NCBI GenBank assembly: GCA_013813075.1
Contig: JACCSI010000124.1
Location: forward strand, 1-6,053
Origin: Acidobacteriota bacterium
GTDB lineage: Bacteria; Acidobacteriota; Vicinamibacteria; Vicinamibacterales; UBA2999
Direction: 5' to 3'
Length of the DNA stretch: 6,053 nt
The position numbers were made by a program, and so were the translations under genes. How positions within the stretch are numbered: position 1 is the first letter of the stretch; each line of letters begins with the position of its first letter. The notes beneath the pieces are model-generated. The model saw only the letters and a program-made list of their open reading frames with translations. It was not told the DNA's origin and ran no database searches. Below, in pieces: positions 1 to 5,119 of the stretch.

Positions 1-609
1 AAGTATGTGAGCCTGCGAGAACCACCGCCACCGACGACGTACACGGCGTGGGCCCAGGCCGACACCGCGTCGTCGTCTGCGCGCATCAGCCTGCGCGTCG
101 CCGGCGCGGCCGACGGCTTCCGGGCCACGGCACTCCAGGCGCTGCAAGGCGTGCACAAAGAGGCGGTCGTGGACTTCAAGGCGTTTGAAGAAGATATTCG
201 CGCCGCGGTCATTCAGGAACGCCTCGTCGCGTCGCTGTCGGCGTTTTTTGGCGCGCTGGCGTTGCTGCTTGCCGCGCTTGGCCTCTACGGCGTCATGTCG
301 TATTCCGTCGCGCGCCGACGTAACGAAATCGGCATTCGCATGGCCCTCGGGGCCGCACCGAGTAAGGTGATGCGACTCGTCCTCTGGAACGTCGCCGTCG
401 TCACCGTGGGCGGTCTTGTGATTGGCGCCGCGATCGCCGTCGCCACTGGTCGCTTCGTCAACACGCTGCTGTTCGGCCTGGTCGCCAACGACGTGACCAT
501 GGTGGTCGTGGCGGCGGCGACCCTCGGTGCGGCCGCGGCAGTGGCCGGCTATCTCCCGGCGCGGCGCGCCGCGCACGTCGATCCGGTGGTGGCGCTTCGA
601 GAGCAGTAG
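1..609 (+). CDS. ABC transporter permease, MacB/FtsX type (ADOP-like), C-terminal part
   Basis: The gene is cut at its 5' end: the frame is open from base 1 (it reads KYVSLREPPPPT), so the GTG at base 7 is an internal codon and not a start. About 202 residues are visible. The N-terminal third is the end of the extracytoplasmic MacB-type core domain. Three hydrophobic segments follow, at about visible residues 80-100, 128-148 and 165-184. The first leads into the loop VARRRNEIGIRMALGA, and the protein ends in PARRAAHVDPVVALREQ. Both motifs are typical of FtsX/MacB permeases, especially the large orphan permeases abundant in Acidobacteriota. Such proteins are inner-membrane subunits that couple cytoplasmic ATP hydrolysis to work outside the membrane; the substrate cannot be told from this fragment. 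No ATPase gene is visible downstream, which fits an orphan permease. Family assignment is firm, the ADOP subtype is inference. Confidence 0.93.
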   Translation, partial: KYVSLREPPPPTTYTAWAQADTASSSARISLRVAGAADGFRATALQALQGVHKEAVVDFKAFEEDIRAAVIQERLVASLSAFFGALALLLAALGLYGVMSYSVARRRNEIGIRMALGAAPSKVMRLVLWNVAVVTVGGLVIGAAIAVATGRFVNTLLFGLVANDVTMVVVAAATLGAAAAVAGYLPARRAAHVDPVVALREQ

Positions 610-693
610 AAGTCGGCCGAACCAAGGACGACCTCCGCATCACTGCGCCACCCGCTCCTCCTCGGTGACGCGCTGGACGCATACGCACCGCAG

Positions 694-722
694 TTGGCGC
701 ATGCTGCAGGTTAGTCTAAACT
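694..722 (+). promoter_or_regulatory. Candidate sigma-70-type promoter for the LysW-like gene
   Basis: TTGGCG (694-699) and TAAACT (717-722) each match the consensus -35 and -10 at four of six positions and are separated by exactly 17 bp. A start site near base 729 would give a leader of about 20-25 nt before the ATG at 752. The rest of the 610-751 gap holds no gene and no convincing terminator. This was read by eye only; a match of this quality is not rare by chance. Confidence 0.35.
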
Positions 723-751
723 TTGGCGATTCAGCTTCTCGCAGTTACACC

Positions 752-937
752 ATGGCAATTCACACCGCCAGCGGGCAGGCAAAATGTCCCGAATGTTTTG
801 AGGGCATGACCTTGACCGATGTCATGCAGAACGAGCTCACCCAGTGCCCCGGCTGCGGCGCCGAGCTTGAGATCGCCACACTGGCGCCGTTGACGCTGTC
901 GCTGGCGCCGCAGGAAGAAGCGGACTGGGGTGAATGA
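752..937 (+). CDS. lysW: LysW-like amino-group carrier protein
   Basis: This is a 61-residue acidic protein. It has a two-Cys-pair zinc-ribbon pattern, C12-P-E-C15 and C32-P-G-C35, followed by a stretch rich in Leu and Glu and the C-terminal sequence EEADWGE. A C-terminal D-W-G-E ending is the hallmark of LysW. In Thermus and archaeal lysine/arginine synthesis the side-chain carboxylate of the terminal Glu is ligated to the amino group of aminoadipate or glutamate, and the acidic body carries the intermediate between enzymes. Length matches the family (about 55-60 residues). The ATG at 752 is chosen because the frame upstream runs back into the permease and shows no family sequence. No good Shine-Dalgarno sequence is visible. 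None of the ligase, kinase, reductase, aminotransferase or hydrolase partners (LysX/ArgX, LysZ, LysY, LysJ, LysK) is nearby. Family assignment is strong; the pathway is open. Confidence 0.88.
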   Translation: MAIHTASGQAKCPECFEGMTLTDVMQNELTQCPGCGAELEIATLAPLTLSLAPQEEADWGE

Positions 938-964
938 CAGTCGCGCTCCCTGTCGCCTGAAGAT

Positions 965-1011
965 CCTGGACGACCAGGGCGTCCGCGCGCGCGGTGACCG
1001 TCTTCGAGACG
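965..1011. terminator. Two small hairpins between convergent genes, possible weak terminator
   Basis: Two short inverted repeats lie in the 79-bp gap between the LysW-like gene and the convergent hydrolase: CCTGG-ACGA-CCAGG (965-978) and CGTCT-TCG-AGACG (999-1011). The position fits transcription ending from both sides. Stems are only 5 bp and neither is followed by a T-run on either strand, so intrinsic termination is uncertain. Confidence 0.25.
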
Positions 1012-1016
1012 ACGCG

Positions 1017-1664
1017 TTATGAGCCTTGCGGGCTGAACAGCGCGCGCACCGCCGCGATCTCGTCCTCGTTGACAGTGTGCCCCATGCCCGGATAGATCCG
1101 CTCGTCCACCACCGCGTGCAGCCGTTCGAACACCTGCGTCGATTCGTGCACGCGTCCAACTGGAACGTGCGCATCGATGTCACTGCAGCCGAGCAACACC
1201 GGGGTGCCATCCATCGAGCCGGCGTAATCACGCGGCGTGCCGGGCGGGCCGATCACGCCGCCACTTAGCCCGACCACCGCTGCATAACGCTGTGCATGGC
1301 GAGCGGCGTATTCCAGGGATACACAGGCGCCCTGCGAAAATCCCATCAATGCGACTCGAGCGGGGGGAAGCTGGTCGCGACCAAGCGTTGCAACCAGGCT
1401 GTGGATCTTGTTCAGCGCCGAAGACAGCGACGGCTCGTTCTGCGCCATCGGCGACAGAAACGAGTACGGATACCACGCGTTCCCCGCGGCCTGCGGCGCC
1501 AGGTAGAGCACGTCGTCGAGGCGGAGTTGCTGCGCCAGATTCAGGATATCTTCGGCCGACGCGCCGCGGCCGTGCACAAGAATTACGGCGAGCCGCGCGT
1601 CTCGAGCATCGGGTCCCATCCGCAGAACCGGCTGGCCAGTGTGTGGATCGTGCTCGGTCGTCAT
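1017..1664 (-). CDS. Alpha/beta hydrolase, phospholipase/carboxylesterase family
   Basis: This is a 215-residue cytoplasmic serine hydrolase with no signal peptide. The alpha/beta-hydrolase landmarks appear in order: the oxyanion-hole strand VILVHGRGAS (about residues 27-36), the APQAAGNAWYP segment (about 56-66) typical of the YpfH/carboxylesterase group, the nucleophile elbow GFSQGA with Ser110, the acid Asp164 in DIDAHVP, and His196 in GMGHTV. Length is normal for this family, which hydrolyses short-chain esters or lysophospholipids; the true substrate is not readable. The ATG at 1664 is supported by a GAGG ribosome site 7 nt upstream. The gene is divergent from the D-cysteine desulfhydrase gene and convergent with the LysW-like gene, so it is probably transcribed alone. 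Confidence 0.9.
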   Translation of the reverse strand: MTTEHDPHTGQPVLRMGPDARDARLAVILVHGRGASAEDILNLAQQLRLDDVLYLAPQAAGNAWYPYSFLSPMAQNEPSLSSALNKIHSLVATLGRDQLPPARVALMGFSQGACVSLEYAARHAQRYAAVVGLSGGVIGPPGTPRDYAGSMDGTPVLLGCSDIDAHVPVGRVHESTQVFERLHAVVDERIYPGMGHTVNEDEIAAVRALFSPQGS

Positions 1665-1671
1665 CGTCAGG

Positions 1672-1675
1672 CCTC
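1672..1675 (-). promoter_or_regulatory. Ribosome binding site of the hydrolase
   Basis: Read on the minus strand, GAGG precedes the ATG at 1664 with a 7-nt spacer. It fixes the start and lies inside the 33-bp divergent gap. The promoters of both divergent genes must therefore lie largely within the opposite coding region. Confidence 0.6.
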
Positions 1676-1697
1676 AGTCTAGTAGGATTCGCAGCAC

Positions 1698-2696
1698 ATG
1701 CGACGTCTGCCGCTCGCGACCCTGCCGACACCGTTGCACGACCTGCCACGTCTACGCGACGCGTTAGGTGGTCCCGCCCGGTGCCCGCGCATTCTTGTCA
1801 AACGCGATGACCTGACTGGACTGGCACTTGGCGGCAACAAGGCACGCAAGCTGGAGTTTCTCATTGCCGACGCGGTTGACCAAGGCGCGACGGTGGTTCT
1901 GACGACCGGTGCGGCACAGTCCAATCACGCGCGCATGACGGCAGCAGCAGCGCGTGTTGCAGCTCTGGACGTCCACCTGGTCCTCACTGCCGATGCCGAT
2001 CCACCAGTCCAGGGCAACCTCCTGCTCGACCGGCTTTTCGGGGCGACGCTGCACTTTGTGCCGCCGCCGGCCGACCCGACACTCGCGACGAGCGATGAAG
2101 AAGCCGCCAAGGTGGCCGAGGTCATGGCCGCGCTGCGCGCGCAGGGCGAACGGCCCTACGAAATTCCGGTCGGGGGATCGAGCGGCGTCGGCGTGCTCGG
2201 CTATACCTACGGCACGCAGGAAATCATCGAGCAGTTACAGGCCCTCCACGAACGACCGACGCGTCTGTATTTCGCGAGTGGCTCGCGCGGCACCCAGGCG
2301 GGCCTGACGCTCGGAGCGAAATGGTGTGACGCGCATTACGACGTCTACGGCGTCGCGGTCAGCGGCGGTGAGTCGTTCAAGCGCGAACGGGCGTTGCGCA
2401 TCGCCAATGAAGCGGCCGGCCTCGCGGCCATTGCAACGCGGGTGACCGACGACGATCTCGTCACGGATCAGGGCTACTTTGGTGACGGCTACGGCATTCC
2501 GACTCCAGGATGCCTCGAGGCGATTCGCCTCGTGGCCCGGCACGAGGGCGTCCTGCTCGATCCTGTTTACACCGCCAAGGCGATGGCGTGCCTCATCGAC
2601 CATGTGCGCACCGGTCAACTCGATCCGGCGTCCAGTGTGCTGTTCCTCCACACCGGCGGCGCGCCGGCCCTCTTCGCCCACGCTCACCTGTTCTGA
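1698..2696 (+). CDS. dcyD: D-cysteine desulfhydrase (PLP-dependent, ACC deaminase family)
   Basis: This 332-residue enzyme belongs to fold-type II of the PLP enzymes. It would convert D-cysteine to pyruvate, H2S and ammonia in the cytoplasm. Visible signatures are KRDDLTGLALGGNKARKLEF with the PLP lysine K48, and GAAQSNHAR with S75, N76 and H77, which position cofactor and substrate. A glycine-rich phosphate-binding segment, VGGSSGVGVLGY, follows. Two positions separate this family from true ACC deaminase, which has Glu after the catalytic Tyr and Leu in the C-terminal motif. Here they are Thr292 (DPVYTAKAM) and Thr319 (LFLHTGGAPALF), as in D-cysteine desulfhydrases. Length matches E. coli DcyD closely. 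The ATG at 1698 follows a weak TAGGA at 1683-1687. The gene converges on a thiol dioxygenase gene 21 bp away, so a role in thiol catabolism is plausible. Activity on related substrates such as beta-chloro-D-alanine is possible. Confidence 0.9.
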   Translation: MRRLPLATLPTPLHDLPRLRDALGGPARCPRILVKRDDLTGLALGGNKARKLEFLIADAVDQGATVVLTTGAAQSNHARMTAAAARVAALDVHLVLTADADPPVQGNLLLDRLFGATLHFVPPPADPTLATSDEEAAKVAEVMAALRAQGERPYEIPVGGSSGVGVLGYTYGTQEIIEQLQALHERPTRLYFASGSRGTQAGLTLGAKWCDAHYDVYGVAVSGGESFKRERALRIANEAAGLAAIATRVTDDDLVTDQGYFGDGYGIPTPGCLEAIRLVARHEGVLLDPVYTAKAMACLIDHVRTGQLDPASSVLFLHTGGAPALFAHAHLF

Positions 2697-2717
2697 CGTG
2701 GGTGACGCCGTGCACCG

Positions 2718-3362
2718 TCAGGAGGGCTCGGGCGGACACGGGGCATTGCTGTAGCCGGATCGAAACGCCGTGACCGTGCCGGCCTCGGCCTCGAACTTGT
2801 GCCGCCAGACGCAGGCGGTATCGTTGGCGAGCAGGTGTATCGAGATGGACGGGGCCTCCGACACCGTTTTGACGTCATGGATGTCGTCCTGCGGCGGCAG
2901 CAGGGCGTAGAACTCTCCGGCCCTCAGCGTTTGCTGTTGCTGCACTTCCAGCGTGGCCCTGCCCGCGTCGGTGCCGTCGTCGAGGCGCCGGAAAATCGTC
3001 TCGTGCTGGGTGCCGCGGTAGATGCCGACCAGGCCCCACGCCAGGTGATCGTGCACGGGGGTCCGCGATCGGGATGGAATGACGAGCGCGAACAGGCAAA
3101 GCGAGCCGTCCTTGGCACGATACAGCGCGTACTGCCCGATGCCGCCGCCCATCCGGCTCTTGACGTCTGGCTGGGCATACCGGTCTGGCAGCCATCCGTC
3201 GGCGGCAAGGAGTCGGGCAAAGGCCGGTCGCAATTGGTCCAGTCGCGTCCTGTGGTCGGGCACTTCCCGAATCAGCCGCTCGGTTTCTGCAATCAGCGCC
3301 CGGATCTCCGGTGCGTCGACCAGATACCCGAAGTGATCATGGTCTGCGGACAGATCGCACAT
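2718..3362 (-). CDS. Cysteine dioxygenase-like thiol dioxygenase (cupin, COG5553/3-mercaptopropionate dioxygenase type)
   Basis: This is a 214-residue single-domain cupin. The first motif is TPVHDHLAWGLVGIYRG, giving iron ligands H104 and H106. The third ligand, H162, lies in DDIHDV, in the second cupin motif after LRAGEFYALLPP. This three-His arrangement and the surrounding sequence match bacterial thiol dioxygenases, which use Fe(II) and O2 to turn a thiol (cysteine or 3-mercaptopropionate) into a sulfinate. The segment SISIHLLAND (from S172) aligns with the Ser-x-His-x-Tyr active-site triad, but Leu178 stands where Tyr is expected. The frame stays open far upstream into the opposite gene. 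The ATG at 3362 is preferred because it lies just before the family sequence and just after a TATTAT element. No Shine-Dalgarno sequence precedes it. It is convergent with the D-cysteine desulfhydrase gene. Substrate is uncertain. Confidence 0.85.
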   Translation of the reverse strand: MCDLSADHDHFGYLVDAPEIRALIAETERLIREVPDHRTRLDQLRPAFARLLAADGWLPDRYAQPDVKSRMGGGIGQYALYRAKDGSLCLFALVIPSRSRTPVHDHLAWGLVGIYRGTQHETIFRRLDDGTDAGRATLEVQQQQTLRAGEFYALLPPQDDIHDVKTVSEAPSISIHLLANDTACVWRHKFEAEAGTVTAFRSGYSNAPCPPEPS

Positions 3363-3375
3363 ACCGCATGATAAT
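3347..3375 (+). promoter_or_regulatory. Candidate promoter of the TPR gene
   Basis: CGGACA (3347-3352, 4/6 match to the -35 consensus) and GATAAT (3370-3375, 5/6 match to the -10) are spaced by 17 bp. Transcription would start near 3382 and give a leader of about 23 nt to the ATG at 3405. The AT-rich block ATGATAATAA stands out in this GC-rich context and overlaps the -10 of the divergent dioxygenase gene. Confidence 0.5.
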
Positions 3376-3376
3376 A
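3371..3376 (-). promoter_or_regulatory. Candidate -10 element of the thiol dioxygenase gene (leaderless?)
   Basis: On the minus strand this reads TATTAT, a 5/6 match to the -10 consensus, ending 8 nt before the ATG at 3362. A start site at or next to the ATG would give a leaderless or near-leaderless mRNA, which would explain the missing Shine-Dalgarno sequence. I found no good -35 at 17 bp (CTCAGT), so this is tentative. Confidence 0.35.
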
Positions 3377-3396
3377 AGCCTGCCCCTTGTCGCACT

Positions 3397-3401
3397 GAGG
3401 A
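3397..3401 (+). promoter_or_regulatory. Ribosome binding site of the TPR gene
   Basis: GAGGA lies 3 nt upstream of the ATG at 3405. The spacing is short, but this is the only purine-rich site there, and the signal peptide begins directly at this ATG. Confidence 0.5.
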
Positions 3402-3404
3402 CTT

Positions 3405-5021
3405 ATGCGCCTGACCACGATCTCCGGCTCTTCGCTCGCTCTCGCCGTCTGCTGTTGTCTGGTGGCCGTCGCCGCGCAGGCGCCGGCCAAACCCGAACCG
3501 ACCGACCCTGGCCCCCTGCCGAAGTACGTGGCCGACCCCATCCCGCTCTACACCACCGGGCTCGGCCCGTTCAGTCGCAAGATTTCCAGCCGCAACCCCG
3601 ACGCGCAAGCCTTCTTCAATCAAGGCTTCCAGATGATGTACGCGTTCGCGAAGCTGGATGCTGTGCGCTCGTTCCGCGAAGCGTGGAAGCGCGATCCGGA
3701 TTGCGCCGTCTGCTACTGGGGCGAGGCGTGGGCGTGGGGCTCGTATCTGAATGGGCCGATGTCGGCGGAGCACTCCCCGTTCGCGTACGCGGCGGCGAAG
3801 AAAGCACTGTCGCGGCGCGACAAGGCCACTCCCCAGGAGCAGGCCTTTATCGATGCGCTTCAAGTCCGCTACGTCAAGGATTTCGACGTCAAGCAACGCG
3901 TTGAACAGGACAAGGCCTACGCCGAGGCCATGGCGAAGGTGTACGCAAAATATCCCGAGGACCTGGACGCGGGCACGCTCTACGGCGACGCGCTGTTTCT
4001 GCTGGAGCCGCGACGCGGGACGCGTGACGTCACGGCCCCGAACATCAAAAAATTACACGGCGTCCTCGAAAGCGTCCTGGCCCGCGACGCCAAGCACCCT
4101 GGCGCGTGTCATCTCTACGTCCACGCGACGGAATCGACGGTGCGGCCCGAGAAGGCGGAAGCATGCGCGGCGTTCCTCGGCAGCAGCATTCCTGGCGCCA
4201 GCCACATCAACCACATGCCATCGCACACCTTCAACGAGGTCGGCCGCTGGGGCGACTCGGTGCGGGCCAACCTGCAGGCCTGGCACTCGGACCTGAAAGC
4301 GGAATTCGGCGAGGGATTCGCGATTTACCCCGACCACAACCTCCACATGCTGCTCTACGCCGCCTCGATGGATGGGCAAGGCGCGATCGCCATGCAGGCC
4401 GGCAGGGATTACGCGAAGCGGACCAGCGACACGATGTATGAAGTGCTGACGCTCGTGCGGTTTGGGCGTTTCGACGAAGTGCTCGGCGTGACGAAGCGGC
4501 CAGAACGCGAGGTGCCCGCGGCGGTGTGGGATTTCGCGCAGGGCTACGCCTATCTGCGGAAGAACCAGACCGATTTTGCGCGCGTCTATCTCGCCCGCGT
4601 GCAGAAAACGGCGGACACGTCGAAAGCCGAATTCCGGACCCACCCCGCGAGGCAGTTGCTGGGCGTCCTCGGCGGCATTCTCGAGGGCGAGATCGCGCGG
4701 GCCGCGGGCGACGGCCCCGCCGCCATCGCCGCGTTCGAACGCGCGGTGACGGCCGACGACGCACTCGAGTACGACGAGCCGGAGCCGTTACCCTTTCCGG
4801 CGCGCCATTGGTTGGGGGCGGCGCTGCTGGAGGCCAAGCGGTTTGCCGAGGCCGAGCGCGTCTACACGGAAGATCTGAAGGACCATCCACACAATGGCTG
4901 GTCGCTGTCAGGGCTGCAGCAGGCGCTGAAGGCCCAGAACAAGCCGACGGCTGACGTGGACAAGGACTTCGAGGGCAGCTGGTCGCGGTCTGACACGTGG
5001 GCCCGCGCGTCGAGATTCTGA
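3405..5021 (+). CDS. Secreted tetratricopeptide-repeat protein of unknown function
   Basis: This is a 538-residue protein with an N-terminal signal peptide: a hydrophobic stretch at about residues 11-24 and a likely type I cleavage after AQA (residue 26). A Pro-rich linker follows. TPR-like helical repeats are visible near the start (about 66-107, containing AFFNQGFQMMYAF and DCAVCYWGEAWAWG) and near the end (about 467-512, LGAALLEAKRFAEAERVYTEDL). Between them lies a histidine-rich core: H231, H236, H240 and E243 in HPGACHLYVHATE, H267, H270 and H274 in ASHINHMPSHTFNEVGRW, and H311 and H314 in PDHNLHML. The protein type is one I associate with Acidobacteriota and related soil bacteria, where it is annotated only as TPR protein. 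The core could bind a metal, but no characterised family is recognised. Location would be periplasmic or outside the cell. The downstream amidohydrolase gene is co-oriented and also exported. Confidence 0.85.
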   Translation: MRLTTISGSSLALAVCCCLVAVAAQAPAKPEPTDPGPLPKYVADPIPLYTTGLGPFSRKISSRNPDAQAFFNQGFQMMYAFAKLDAVRSFREAWKRDPDCAVCYWGEAWAWGSYLNGPMSAEHSPFAYAAAKKALSRRDKATPQEQAFIDALQVRYVKDFDVKQRVEQDKAYAEAMAKVYAKYPEDLDAGTLYGDALFLLEPRRGTRDVTAPNIKKLHGVLESVLARDAKHPGACHLYVHATESTVRPEKAEACAAFLGSSIPGASHINHMPSHTFNEVGRWGDSVRANLQAWHSDLKAEFGEGFAIYPDHNLHMLLYAASMDGQGAIAMQAGRDYAKRTSDTMYEVLTLVRFGRFDEVLGVTKRPEREVPAAVWDFAQGYAYLRKNQTDFARVYLARVQKTADTSKAEFRTHPARQLLGVLGGILEGEIARAAGDGPAAIAAFERAVTADDALEYDEPEPLPFPARHWLGAALLEAKRFAEAERVYTEDLKDHPHNGWSLSGLQQALKAQNKPTADVDKDFEGSWSRSDTWARASRF

Positions 5022-5027
5022 AGACTC

Positions 5028-5041
5028 ACCGACGCGTCGGT
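5028..5041. repeat. Perfect 14-bp palindrome after the TPR gene
   Basis: ACCGACGCGTCGGT is its own reverse complement and begins 6 nt after the TPR stop codon. As RNA it could fold into a 5-bp stem with a CGCG loop. As DNA it is a dyad that could bind a dimeric regulator upstream of the amidohydrolase gene. No T-run follows, so a classical terminator is not supported. Confidence 0.5.
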
Positions 5042-5074
5042 CGAGAGGTCTCGTTCGCAGTTCAGGGTTCAAAC

Positions 5075-5090
5075 ACCCGAAGTGCCGGGT
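5075..5090 (+). other. Small hairpin upstream of the amidohydrolase gene
   Basis: ACCCG (5075-5079) pairs with CGGGT (5086-5090) around a 6-nt loop, 29 nt before the ATG at 5120. The following bases are not T-rich. It may be a weak terminator for the TPR gene, a leader structure, or chance in GC-rich sequence. Confidence 0.2.
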
Positions 5091-5119
5091 ATCTGCATCG
5101 TGGTGGGTGTGGCAAATAT

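Noticed and set aside
527..751. An upstream extension of the LysW-like protein by 75 codons.
   Set aside because: It overlaps the end of the permease in another frame, is Arg/Pro-rich shadow sequence, and would give a protein far longer than any LysW. The ATG at 752 gives the right length.
1292..1810. Plus-strand frames opposite the hydrolase, up to 172 codons.
   Set aside because: They are Arg/Pro/Ala-rich with no recognisable domain and lie antisense to a gene with a complete catalytic triad and ribosome site.
1698..2696. ACC deaminase as the identity of the PLP enzyme.
   Set aside because: The two diagnostic positions are Thr292 and Thr319 instead of the Glu and Leu of true ACC deaminases, which points to D-cysteine desulfhydrase.
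2703..2720. TGACG/CGTCA inverted repeat with an 8-nt loop between the convergent desulfhydrase and dioxygenase genes as a terminator.
   Set aside because: The stem is 5 bp, the loop is large, no T-run follows on either strand, and it overlaps the dioxygenase stop codon.
3405..3482. A lipoprotein signal in the TPR protein (LAVC, Cys16).
   Set aside because: Val just before the Cys does not fit a lipobox, the hydrophobic run continues past it, and AQA at residue 26 is a good type I cleavage site.
2718..3896. A 392-codon open frame on the minus strand extending the dioxygenase gene upstream.
   Set aside because: The extra 178 codons run opposite to the well-supported signal peptide and first repeat of the TPR gene and show no family sequence. 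Long antisense frames are common at this GC content. Family similarity starts after the ATG at 3362.
5068..5095. TTCAAA and TATCTG with a 16-bp spacer as promoter of the amidohydrolase.
   Set aside because: The -10 matches at only three of six positions and the spacer is short, too weak to annotate.
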